Shown: one piece after another, positions 55,483-63,253 of the stretch
Layout of the letters: each line of letters starts with the position of its first letter
How positions within the stretch are numbered: position 1 is the first letter of the stretch
Source of the DNA: Pantoea anthophila
GTDB lineage: Bacteria > Pseudomonadota > Gammaproteobacteria > Enterobacterales > Enterobacteriaceae
Reading direction: 5' to 3'
Length of the DNA stretch: 64,000 bases
Assembly: GCF_006494375.1 (NCBI RefSeq)
Contig: NZ_VHIZ01000036.1
Span: forward strand, 141,251 to 205,250
Made by a program: the position numbers and the translations under genes
Notes under the pieces: generated by a model
The model's database searches: none
What the model was told of the DNA's origin: nothing
Seen by the model: only the letters and a program-made list of their open reading frames with translations

Positions 55483-57069
55483 ATGATTCAGAGTAATATG
55501 GCGCCGATGGGCATGGCGGTGACGCCGCACCATCTGGCGAGTGAGAGCGCGCTGGCGGTGCTGCGTGACGGCGGCAACGCCATCGAAGCGATGGTGGCGG
55601 CAGCCGCGACTATCGCCGTGGTCTACCCGCACATGAATGGGCTGGGCGGGGATGGGTTCTGGCTGATCCTGCCACCCGGCGGCGATCCCGTCGCTATCGA
55701 CGCCAGCGGTGCCGCCGGTTCGCTGGCGCATCCGGATTTCTATGCCGGTCACCCCAGAATCCCTCATCGCGGGCCGAAAGCGGCGCTGACCGTCGCCGGT
55801 ACGGTCAGCGGCTGGCAGGAGGCGCTGACCATCGCCGCTGAATCCGGCAGCCCGCTGCTGCCGCTGGCGCGTCTGCTGCGCGATGCGATTCGCTACGCCT
55901 CGGACGGTATTCCGGTCACCGCCTCTCAGACCGCCGCCACGACGAACTTCCGCAGTGAGTTACAGCATCAGCCCGGCTTCAGCACCACCTTTATGCCTGA
56001 TGGCGAGGTGCCGCAGCCTGGCAGCCGTTTTACCCAGCCTGCGCTGGCACAGACCCTGAGCCAGCTTACCGAACAGGGGCTGGACAGCTTCTATCGCGGC
56101 CCGCTGGCGCACCATATGGCTGATGAAATGGCCACGCTTGGCATGCCGGTCACCCTGGCCGATCTGCAGCAGCATCGCGCCCGTCGCACCACGCCCCTGC
56201 ACCTCGCACACAGCGAAGGCGACATCTGGAATATCGCCCCGCCGACCCAGGGCCTCGTCTCGCTGGCGATCCTTGGCATTACCGATCGCCTGGAGATGGC
56301 CGGGGCTGACGAAGCGCAGACGGTGCACCGCATCGTGGAAGCCACCAAAAAAGCCTTTGCGCTGCGTGACCGGCACATTACCGATCCGCGTCACGTCACC
56401 GAAGATGTGCAGGCGCTGCTGGCTGAGGACGCCCTCGCCACCCTCGCCAGCCAGATCAAAGATGGCGAGGCGGCAAACTGGGGCAGCGGCCGCGGGCCGG
56501 GCGATACGGTCTGGATGGGTGTGATGGACAGTAGCGGGCTTGCCGTCTCCTTTATTCAGAGCATCTATCACGAGTTTGGCAGCGGGGTCGTCCTGCCTGG
56601 CACGGGCATCACCTGGCAGAACCGGGGAGCCGCATTCAGCCTCGATCCTGACCATCTGCTGGCGCTGGCACCCGGCAAACAGCCCTTCCATACCCTGAAC
56701 CCCGCCGCCGCACGGCTGAAAGATGGCCGGACGCTGGTTTATGGCGCAATGGGCGGAGATGGTCAGCCGCAGACCCAGGCAGCGATTTTTACCCGCCATG
56801 TGATTCAGGGGTTGCCGCTGCAGCAGGCGGTCAGTGCACCGCGCTGGCTGCTGGGGCGTACCTGGGGCCAGTCATCAGACTCGCTGAAGCTGGAAGGCCG
56901 CATTGCCGACGAAACCGTCGCACAGCTGCGCCAGTGGGGGCACGAGGTAGAACGCCTGCCGGACTTCAGCGAATCCGTGGGTCATGCGGGTGCCATTGTG
57001 CGTCACTGCAACGGCATGTTTGAAGGCGCGAGCGATCCGCGCAGTAACGGCAGCGCCGCCGGTTTTTAA
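55483..57069 (+). CDS. hpxW: Oxamate amidohydrolase (gamma-glutamyltransferase fold)
   Basis: A 528-residue Ntn-hydrolase of the gamma-glutamyltransferase family. The self-processing, nucleophilic threonine is T342 (GPGDTVWMGVMD), and GGDGQPQTQAA is also present. The Klebsiella homologue hydrolyses oxamate to oxalate and ammonia. The start at 55483 is used rather than 14 residues earlier. First of four tightly packed genes, with hpxX 13 bases downstream. Confidence 0.88.
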   Translation: MIQSNMAPMGMAVTPHHLASESALAVLRDGGNAIEAMVAAAATIAVVYPHMNGLGGDGFWLILPPGGDPVAIDASGAAGSLAHPDFYAGHPRIPHRGPKAALTVAGTVSGWQEALTIAAESGSPLLPLARLLRDAIRYASDGIPVTASQTAATTNFRSELQHQPGFSTTFMPDGEVPQPGSRFTQPALAQTLSQLTEQGLDSFYRGPLAHHMADEMATLGMPVTLADLQQHRARRTTPLHLAHSEGDIWNIAPPTQGLVSLAILGITDRLEMAGADEAQTVHRIVEATKKAFALRDRHITDPRHVTEDVQALLAEDALATLASQIKDGEAANWGSGRGPGDTVWMGVMDSSGLAVSFIQSIYHEFGSGVVLPGTGITWQNRGAAFSLDPDHLLALAPGKQPFHTLNPAAARLKDGRTLVYGAMGGDGQPQTQAAIFTRHVIQGLPLQQAVSAPRWLLGRTWGQSSDSLKLEGRIADETVAQLRQWGHEVERLPDFSESVGHAGAIVRHCNGMFEGASDPRSNGSAAGF

Positions 57070-57082
57070 ACAGGAGTGAATC

Positions 57083-57265
57083 ATGAATGAACATGAGTGG
57101 GCCAGCTACATCGGCCATATGGAGCAGATCCTGCAACTGACGCTGGACGATCCCCGCCGCGCCGAGCTGCTAATCCAGCTGTCGCGTATCGCGGAGATGG
57201 CCGCACCACTGATGGCGTTTCCGCTTGATGACCGGCTGGAAGTGGCGGGAGTGTATCAGGCATGA
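57083..57265 (+). CDS. hpxX: AtzG-like DUF4089 small subunit
   Basis: A 60-residue helical protein (HEWASYIGHMEQILQLTLDD, ending VAGVYQA) of the DUF4089 type. AtzG, a known member, is the small subunit that complexes and stabilises amidase AtzE. It overlaps the amidase gene by four bases, as expected for a subunit pair. Confidence 0.8.
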   Translation: MNEHEWASYIGHMEQILQLTLDDPRRAELLIQLSRIAEMAAPLMAFPLDDRLEVAGVYQA

Positions 57266-58659
57266 AAACAGGTGACGTTTCGATTCAGACGCTGCAGCAG
57301 GCGATCCGCCAGGGTGAGATCAGCGCTCGCGAGGTGGCCGAACAGACGCTGCAGGCGATTGAGCAGCACAACCCGGCGCTGAATGCCTGGACGGAAATCA
57401 CCGGGCCACGCATGTTGAAAGAAGCCAGCGCGGTTGATGCGCAGCGGCAGCGCGGTGAGTCCCTGCCCCCGCTGGCGGGCATTCCCTATGCGGTGAAGAA
57501 CCTGTTTGATGTGGCGGGTCACAGCACGCTGGCAGGGGCCAGGCTGTTCAGCGACCGCCCTGCGGCGCAGGCGGATGCCTTCGCCATCGGCAAACTGCGC
57601 CACGCTGGCGCGCTGCTGTCCGGCATGCTGAACATGGATGCCTACGCCTATGGTTTCACCACCGAGAACAGCTATTACGGCCCGACCCGTAACCCACGCG
57701 ATTTAAGCCGCGTCGCAGGCGGCTCGTCCGGGGGGTCGGCTGCCGCCGTGGCCGCCGGGCTGGTTCACTTTTCGCTGGGCACCGATACCAACGGCTCAAT
57801 CCGGGTGCCCGCGTCGCTGTGCGGCATTTTTGGCCTGAAACCCACTTTTGGCCGGTTGTCACGCAGCGGCAGCCACCCCTTTGTTGCCAGCCTCGATCAT
57901 ATCGGTCCGCTGGCCCGGCGGGTGGAAGACCTGGCGCTGGTTTATGACCTGCTGCAGGGCGCAGACCCCGCAGATGCGTTTCAGGCCGTCCGGCCGCCAG
58001 AGGCCACGCTGCCCGGCCTGTCGCAGGGCAGTGAAGGGCTGCGCTGTGGCGTGCTGGGCGGTTTTTTTGCCCGCTGGTGCGATGAGGACGCCCGCGCGGC
58101 GGTGGCCACCGTCGCAGCCGCGCTGGAGGCGCAGGAGGAGGTGGTGATGCCGGAGGCGGAGCTGGCGCGTTCGGCAGCCTTTATCATGACCGCCGCCGAG
58201 GGGGGGAATCACTACCTGCCTGCCCTGCGTCAGAAGCCTGAGGTGTTTGAACCTAACTCACGCGAGCGTCTGCTGGCCGGCGCGATGATGCCCGGCGCCT
58301 GGTATGTGCAGGCCCAGCGCTTCCGTCGTCATTTCCAGCAGCAGGTGCTGCCGCTGTTTGATCGCTTCGATGTGCTGATCGCCCCGGCAACCCCCTGCAG
58401 CGCGATCACCATCGGTCAGCAGACGCTGTCGATTCAGGGTGAGTCGCTGCCCGCCAAAGCGAGCATGGGCATGCTGACGCAGCCCATCTCCTTCCTGGGA
58501 CTGCCGGTCTGTACCGTTCCGCTGGCGACCCGAAGCGGCCTGCCGATTGGGTTACAGCTTATCGCCCGCCCGTTTAATGAAGCGGCGGCATTACGTGCCG
58601 CCTGGACACTGGAACAACGCGGCATCACCCTGCCGCAAATCACGATGGCAGGAGCCTGA
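57262..58659 (+). CDS. hpxY: AtzE-like amidase of the amidase signature family
   Basis: A 465-residue amidase with the Lys-Ser-Ser triad at K79, S155 and S179 (PYAVKNLFD, VAGGSSGGSA, TNGSIRVP). The closest group I recognise is AtzE, which hydrolyses 1-carboxybiuret in cyanuric-acid degradation with partner AtzG. In this pathway a ureide such as oxalurate is a plausible substrate, but that is inference. It overlaps hpxX and shares one base with hpxZ. Confidence 0.83.
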   Translation: MKTGDVSIQTLQQAIRQGEISAREVAEQTLQAIEQHNPALNAWTEITGPRMLKEASAVDAQRQRGESLPPLAGIPYAVKNLFDVAGHSTLAGARLFSDRPAAQADAFAIGKLRHAGALLSGMLNMDAYAYGFTTENSYYGPTRNPRDLSRVAGGSSGGSAAAVAAGLVHFSLGTDTNGSIRVPASLCGIFGLKPTFGRLSRSGSHPFVASLDHIGPLARRVEDLALVYDLLQGADPADAFQAVRPPEATLPGLSQGSEGLRCGVLGGFFARWCDEDARAAVATVAAALEAQEEVVMPEAELARSAAFIMTAAEGGNHYLPALRQKPEVFEPNSRERLLAGAMMPGAWYVQAQRFRRHFQQQVLPLFDRFDVLIAPATPCSAITIGQQTLSIQGESLPAKASMGMLTQPISFLGLPVCTVPLATRSGLPIGLQLIARPFNEAAALRAAWTLEQRGITLPQITMAGA

Positions 58660-59039
58660 TGAACAGAGAGATTAATTTACCGCAGGTGGTCAGCGAGGTG
58701 ACGGCGCAGTTCTGGCGTTACGAAAAGGCGCTGGTGAGCAATGACGTGGCTGAACTGGATGCGCTTTTCTGGCACGACCCGCGCACCGTGCGCCTCGGGG
58801 CCGGTGAAAACCTGTATGGCATCGATGAGATTCGCGCCTTCCGGGCTGCACGCCCCGCTGCGGGCCTCGACCGGACGCTGCGGAATACGGTGATCACCAC
58901 CTTTGGCGAGGATTATGCGGTCTGCAGCACCGAATTTACCCGTGCCGGCAGTGATAAAACCGGCCGTCAGCAGCAGACCTGGGTTCGCATGCCGCACGGC
59001 TGGTGCATTGTGGCCGCCCAGGTCAGTCTTATGAGCTGA
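58659..59039 (+). CDS. hpxZ: AtzH-like DUF3225 protein
   Basis: A 126-residue protein with the SnoaL/NTF2-like DUF3225 pattern (DVAELDALFWHDPRTVRLGAGE, WVRMPHGWCIVAAQVSLM). AtzH, the homologue in the cyanuric-acid pathway, acts on 1,3-dicarboxyurea next to AtzGE. It completes an AtzG-AtzE-AtzH-like set in the same order within the purine cluster. Its true substrate is unknown. Confidence 0.8.
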   Translation: MNREINLPQVVSEVTAQFWRYEKALVSNDVAELDALFWHDPRTVRLGAGENLYGIDEIRAFRAARPAAGLDRTLRNTVITTFGEDYAVCSTEFTRAGSDKTGRQQQTWVRMPHGWCIVAAQVSLMS

Positions 59040-59048
59040 TTATCGCCG

Positions 59049-59080
59049 GTGCGTCGCCTGGCCCGAGGGAGGCGACGCAC
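59049..59080. terminator. Hairpin between hpxZ and puuE
   Basis: GTGCGTCGCC / GGCGACGCAC form a ten-base stem with a 12-base loop between two convergent genes. No T tract follows, so it may be weak or act with Rho. Confidence 0.45.
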
Positions 59081-59090
59081 CGGAACCGGC

Positions 59091-60044
59091 TTAGGGTGCC
59101 GGGTGTATCGCGATCCAGTGATCGGCGATCTGCTGGCGGGTGCAGATCCAGACGTCGTCATGCTGCTGAATGTGGTCGAGGAAATTCTGCAGCGCACGGA
59201 ATTTGCCCGGACGCCCCAGCAGGCGACAGTGCATCCCGATCGACATCATCTTCGGCGCGGTCTCCCCCTCTTCATACAGCACATCGAAGCTGTCACGCAG
59301 GTAGGTGAAGAACTGCTCGGCGGTGTTAAATCCCTGCGGCGAGGCAAAGCGCATGTCATTGCACTCCAGGGTGTAGGGAATAATCAGGTGCGGCTTAACC
59401 GTGCCATCCTGACAGGTCACCTGCGTCCAGAACGGCAGGTCGTCGCCGTAGTAGTCGCTGTCGTAGCTGAAGCCGCCCTGCTCCACCACCAGCCGGCGCG
59501 TGTTCGGGCTGTCACGTCCGGTATACCAGCCGGTTGGGGCTTTCCCAAACAGATCGGTCAGCACATCCACCGCCTGCTGCATATGCTGACGTTCGGTTTT
59601 CGCATCCACGCCCTGATAGTGGAGCCAGCGCCAGCCGTGACTGACCACATCGTAGTCCGCCTGTTTAATCGCTTCGACAACCTCCGGGTGACGCGCCAGC
59701 GCCATCGCCACGCCAAACACGGTCAGCGGCAGACCGCGCTTCTGAAATTCATTGTGGATGCGCCAGAAACCGGCGCGCGAGCCGTACTCATAGAGTGACT
59801 CCATCGACATATGACGGTCGGCGTAGCTGGCGGCACCGATGATGTCGGAGAGGAACTGCTCGGAGCCGGCGTCACCGTGCAGCACACTGTTCTCCGCCCC
59901 CTCTTCGTAATTCAGGACAAACTGCACCGCCACCCGGGCGTGGTTGGGCCAGGCGGCGTGCGGCGGATGAGCACCATAACCGATCAAATCGCGCGGATAG
60001 TTTTTGTTAAAGCTGTACTCTTTCTTCTCTGCAGCGTCAGTCAT
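59091..60044 (-). CDS. puuE: Allantoinase PuuE (polysaccharide-deacetylase fold)
   Basis: A 317-residue metal-independent-type allantoinase of the polysaccharide deacetylase family, unrelated to the amidohydrolase-fold AllB of E. coli. Start MTDAAEKKEYSFNKNYPRDLIGYG and the core VSHGWRWLHYQGVDAKTERQ are typical of PuuE. It opens allantoin to allantoate (HpxB role in Klebsiella). Last gene of hpxS-hpxA-puuE, 34 bases after hpxA. Confidence 0.9.
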   Translation of the reverse strand: MTDAAEKKEYSFNKNYPRDLIGYGAHPPHAAWPNHARVAVQFVLNYEEGAENSVLHGDAGSEQFLSDIIGAASYADRHMSMESLYEYGSRAGFWRIHNEFQKRGLPLTVFGVAMALARHPEVVEAIKQADYDVVSHGWRWLHYQGVDAKTERQHMQQAVDVLTDLFGKAPTGWYTGRDSPNTRRLVVEQGGFSYDSDYYGDDLPFWTQVTCQDGTVKPHLIIPYTLECNDMRFASPQGFNTAEQFFTYLRDSFDVLYEEGETAPKMMSIGMHCRLLGRPGKFRALQNFLDHIQQHDDVWICTRQQIADHWIAIHPAP

Positions 60045-60078
60045 TACTCGCTTCCTGTCTTCTGTCTGGAAAGTTCCG

Positions 60079-60810
60079 TTAGTTTAGATGCTGAAACGCA
60101 CCTGAGAGAGGTTTCTGCAAAGGCCAGGCCAGATCGCCATGTTTGCTGGTGCCAAAGCCAAGCGCCACCAGCGACTCCACCATTTTTACGGCCGCGCCGA
60201 CGCCATCAATCACCGGCAGCCCCAGCTCCTGCGTCAGGGAGGCGGCCAGCGTCGCCATGCCGCCACAGCCGAGCACAATCGCGCCGCTGCCATCTTCCCG
60301 TTTGGCCTGGAGGCAACGCTCACGCACTTTTTCCTGCGCCAGTCCGCTGCCATCCTCCAGCGCCAGTACCGGCAGATCGATGGCATGCAGCGCGGCACAG
60401 TGATGGGTAAAGCCATACTGCTGCAGAAGATGACGGGCAATCACCAGCGTGCGCGGCAGCGTGGTGACAATCGAAAAGCGCGTCGCCAGCAACGTGGCGG
60501 TGTGCATCGCCGCTTCTGCGATACCGATGACCGGCCCGCTGGCCAGCTCGCGCGCCGCCAGTAACCCCGGATCGCCAAAACAGGCAATCACATGTCCGCT
60601 CACGCCCTGCTCCCGCCCCAGTCTGACCTGCTCCAGCACCCCGATGGCCGCGATCGCCTCATCAAAATGCCCTTCAATGGAAGGCACGCCCTGCGAGGGT
60701 GAAACGGCCAGAATGTCGGTGCCGGGTGCGGCAACCGCACGGGCAGCCTGAGCGATGGTTTCGGTCATCGCCAGGCTGGTGTTGGGGTTAATGACCTGAA
60801 TCAGGCTCAT
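60079..60810 (-). CDS. hpxA: Allantoin racemase
   Basis: A 243-residue Asp/Glu/hydantoin racemase family enzyme with the two acid-base cysteines visible (C77 in VIACFGDPG and the Cys in VLGCGGMA). It interconverts R- and S-allantoin so that allantoinase can use both. Overlaps hpxS by four bases (ATGA). Confidence 0.9.
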   Translation of the reverse strand: MSLIQVINPNTSLAMTETIAQAARAVAAPGTDILAVSPSQGVPSIEGHFDEAIAAIGVLEQVRLGREQGVSGHVIACFGDPGLLAARELASGPVIGIAEAAMHTATLLATRFSIVTTLPRTLVIARHLLQQYGFTHHCAALHAIDLPVLALEDGSGLAQEKVRERCLQAKREDGSGAIVLGCGGMATLAASLTQELGLPVIDGVGAAVKMVESLVALGFGTSKHGDLAWPLQKPLSGAFQHLN

Positions 60811-61529
60811 GAGGCCGCTCCTTTGCCCGTGGCAAACAGTCGTGAAAAGTCGGGCAGCGTTTCACCGCTGCGCTCAAAGTGCAGGCTGGAAACAATATGC
60901 TCAAAATGGTGCTGCAGCGCCTCAGTCAGTGGCTGCAGCGCACGTGCCCGTAACAGGGTCAGCAGATGTGTGTGGTCGTCACAGCGGCAGCCGCGCTGCC
61001 ACGGCGCGCCATAGGCGGCAATCACCAGCGACGAGCGCTGCGTCAGGCTGGTCACCATGCCGGTGAGCACCTGATTGCCGGAAATCGCCTGCAGCTGAAT
61101 ATGAAAGGCTGCCGAAAGCCGGATGGCTGCCGGGCCATCATGCGCGGCGTGGGCCTGATTCTCCTGTGCGATAAGCTGTTCCAGCGCCACCAGATGCGGG
61201 GGCTGCAGATGGGCCAGCACGGCGTGCAGATTGGCGCACTCCATTAAACTGCGGGTGGCGAAGATCTCCCGCGCCTCTTCAACGCCAGGGGTGGCGACCT
61301 GCGCACCACGTTTGGGCGTCAGGGTGACCATTTGCACCGCCGCAAGGCGCTGCAGTACTTTGCGAATGCCGGTGCGGCTGACTCCAAACACGCCGGAGAG
61401 CGCCTCTTCCGGCAGTTTACTGCCCGGCGGCAGCTGATGCTCCACAATGGCGGTCATCAGCGCCTGGTAGATCCCTTCATCTTTATCCTGCGTTCTGGCG
61501 GCGTCTCGCTGGCCTGTTTTACTTGTCAT
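60807..61529 (-). CDS. hpxS: GntR-family regulator HpxS
   Basis: A 240-residue GntR regulator: winged helix about 17-85 (GSKLPEEALSGVFGVSRTGI) and an FCD domain behind it. The ATG at 61529 follows GGAGCAGG; an upstream extension of 31 residues is not supported. Two GTATAC-centred palindromes lie in the divergent promoter region and are its likely operators. First gene of hpxS-hpxA-puuE. Confidence 0.87.
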   Translation of the reverse strand: MTSKTGQRDAARTQDKDEGIYQALMTAIVEHQLPPGSKLPEEALSGVFGVSRTGIRKVLQRLAAVQMVTLTPKRGAQVATPGVEEAREIFATRSLMECANLHAVLAHLQPPHLVALEQLIAQENQAHAAHDGPAAIRLSAAFHIQLQAISGNQVLTGMVTSLTQRSSLVIAAYGAPWQRGCRCDDHTHLLTLLRARALQPLTEALQHHFEHIVSSLHFERSGETLPDFSRLFATGKGAAS

Positions 61530-61563
61530 TACCTGCTCCGGAAGCTCTCTGTACGCCACATAT

Positions 61564-61571
61564 CGTATACG
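61564..61571. promoter_or_regulatory. HpxS-type operator, copy 1
   Basis: CGTATACG is a perfect palindrome, 35 bases from the hpxS start. It shares its GTATAC core with the copy at 61586-61593, centred 22 bases (two helical turns) away. Confidence 0.55.
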
Positions 61572-61585
61572 TGAACAGCAAATAT

Positions 61586-61593
61586 TGTATACA
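61586..61593. promoter_or_regulatory. HpxS-type operator, copy 2
   Basis: TGTATACA is the second GTATAC palindrome in the hpxS-permease gap. It lies about 12 bases before the sigma-54-like -24 element, where a bound repressor could block both promoters. Confidence 0.55.
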
Positions 61594-61604
61594 GGAAAAG
61601 AAAT

Positions 61605-61621
61605 CTGGCCTGAATCCTGCA
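61605..61621 (+). promoter_or_regulatory. Possible sigma-54 promoter of the allantoin permease
   Basis: CTGGCCTGAATCCTGCA keeps GG-N10-GC, with CTGGC at -24 and CTGCA at -12. It is weaker than the hpxF promoter. Transcription would start near 61632, 42 bases before the ATG. Confidence 0.4.
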
Positions 61622-61673
61622 ATACCCCTTTACCAGATTATTCATTTCACTCTCGGGTAGAGGAGCAGGTTTC

Positions 61674-63167
61674 ATGCCAAATCATTCCACGGTGGCCAGC
61701 ACGGCCTCTGACGCTAACGCCAGTTACAGCCCACGTCTCTGTAACGACGATCTGGCGCCCACCCGCGACCAGAACTGGTCGTGGTACAACATTTTTTCGT
61801 TCTGGATGTCAGATGTCCACAGCATGGGCGGCTATGTGGTGGCGGCCAGCTTCTTCACGCTGGGATTAGCCAGCTGGCAGGTGCTGCTCTGCCTGCTGGC
61901 CGGGATCTGCATCGTGCAGATCTGTGCCAATCTGGTGGCAAAACCAAGCCAGATGGCAGGCGTTCCCTATGCGGTGATCTGCCGTCAGGCGTTTGGCGTG
62001 TTTGGCGCGAATATTCCGGCGGTCATCCGCGGGCTGATCGCTTTTGCCTGGTATGGCATCCAGACCTATCTGGCGGCGAACGCGCTGATGCTGGTTCTGC
62101 TGAAGTTCGCCCCGTCACTGAACTCAATGACTGAGCCGCACTGGCTTGGCCTGTCACTGCTGGGCTGGTGCTGCTTTGGCGTGATGTGGCTGCTGCAGGC
62201 GATGGTCTTCTGGCATGGCATGAGCGCCATCAAACGGTTTATCGATGTGGCGGGTCCGGCTGTCTATGTGGTGATGGTGGCGCTGGCGGGCTGGATTGTA
62301 TACAAGACCGGCTTTGATGGGATCTCTTTTACCCTCGCCAGTAAATCACTCACCCCGGGCGAGCAGACGTGGCAGATGATTACCGCAACCGCGCTGGTCG
62401 TCTCCTACTTCTCCGGGCCACTGCTGAATTTCGGTGACTTCTCCCGCTACGGCAAAAGCATGTCAGAGATCCGTCGTGGCAACCGCTGGGGCCTGCCGTT
62501 TAACTTCCTGCTCTTCTCCGTGGTGACGGTGGTCATCGTGTCGGGCACCCAGTCGCTGTTTGGTAAAATGATCACCGATCCGATCGAGACCGTGAGCATG
62601 GTCGGCAACGACCTGGCGGTAGCGATTGGGCTGCTGACGATGATTACCGCCACTATCGGCATCAACATTGTGGCGAACTTTGTCTCACCCGCTTTCGACT
62701 TCTCTAACTGTTCACCGCAGAAAATCAGCTTCCGCACCGGCGGGATGATCGCCGCGGTGGGCTCGGTGCTGTTAACGCCGTGGAACCTGTTCCAGTCGCC
62801 TGAACTGATTCACTACACCCTGGATGTCCTGGGCTCCTTTATCGGGCCGCTGTTCGGGATTCTGCTGACCGATTTCTACCTGATCAAACGCGGACGCATC
62901 TCGGTCGACGACCTGTTTAACGCCACGCCAGCGGGCCGGTACTGGTATCGCGGCGGGTTTAACCCTAAAGCGATCGCCGCGCTGCTGCCGTCGGTGGCCA
63001 TCTGCCTGGTGATCAGCTTCATCCCTTCCCTGCATCAGGTGGCGAACTTCAGCTGGTTTATCGGAGCCGGTCTGGCGGCAGGCTGCTACCGCTTTATCGC
63101 CCGTGAAGAGCGGGAAGCGGCAGACAGTGCGCGCTGGCAGGGTGAGGTCGTGGCGCAGAAAGAGTAA
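61674..63167 (+). CDS. NCS1-family allantoin permease
   Basis: A 497-residue nucleobase:cation symporter-1 family transporter with about twelve hydrophobic segments. The first-helix region (NWSWYNIFSFWMSDVHSMGG) has the family's Asn/Trp pattern. It resembles E. coli YbbW and the Klebsiella allantoin permease HpxC; substrate is assigned mainly by neighbours. GAGGAGCAGG precedes the ATG. It is divergent from hpxS. Confidence 0.87.
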   Translation: MPNHSTVASTASDANASYSPRLCNDDLAPTRDQNWSWYNIFSFWMSDVHSMGGYVVAASFFTLGLASWQVLLCLLAGICIVQICANLVAKPSQMAGVPYAVICRQAFGVFGANIPAVIRGLIAFAWYGIQTYLAANALMLVLLKFAPSLNSMTEPHWLGLSLLGWCCFGVMWLLQAMVFWHGMSAIKRFIDVAGPAVYVVMVALAGWIVYKTGFDGISFTLASKSLTPGEQTWQMITATALVVSYFSGPLLNFGDFSRYGKSMSEIRRGNRWGLPFNFLLFSVVTVVIVSGTQSLFGKMITDPIETVSMVGNDLAVAIGLLTMITATIGINIVANFVSPAFDFSNCSPQKISFRTGGMIAAVGSVLLTPWNLFQSPELIHYTLDVLGSFIGPLFGILLTDFYLIKRGRISVDDLFNATPAGRYWYRGGFNPKAIAALLPSVAICLVISFIPSLHQVANFSWFIGAGLAAGCYRFIAREEREAADSARWQGEVVAQKE

Positions 63168-63190
63168 CCCGCCACGGAATCGCAGACAGC

Positions 63191-63223
63191 AAAAAGCCGA
63201 TTCATTTCTGAATCGGCTTTTTT
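63191..63223. terminator. Bidirectional terminator after the permease
   Basis: GCCGATTCA / TGAATCGGC with a TTTC loop is flanked by A5 on the left and T6 on the right. It can end the permease transcript and, on the minus strand, would sit just past a tRNA-Asp gene ending at 63232. Confidence 0.92.
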
Positions 63224-63231
63224 AAAGAGAT

Positions 63232-63246
63232 TGGCGGAACGGACGG
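63232..63246 (-). other. 3' end of tRNA-Asp, probable attachment-site remnant
   Basis: TGGCGGAACGGACGG is the exact reverse complement of the last 15 bases (CCGTCCGTTCCGCCA) of enterobacterial tRNA-Asp, and similarity decays over the next seven bases (about 4 of 7). No tRNA body follows. Integrative elements that enter tRNA 3' ends leave such fragments at one border. In E. coli a tRNA-Asp gene (aspV) lies near yafV, which agrees with this position. Confidence 0.7.
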
Positions 63247-63253
63247 AATTCGC

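Noticed and set aside
61530..61560. GG-N10-GC on the minus strand before hpxS as a sigma-54 promoter
   Set aside because: Only the invariant dinucleotides match; the rest of the -24 and -12 blocks do not. Such spacing is expected by chance.
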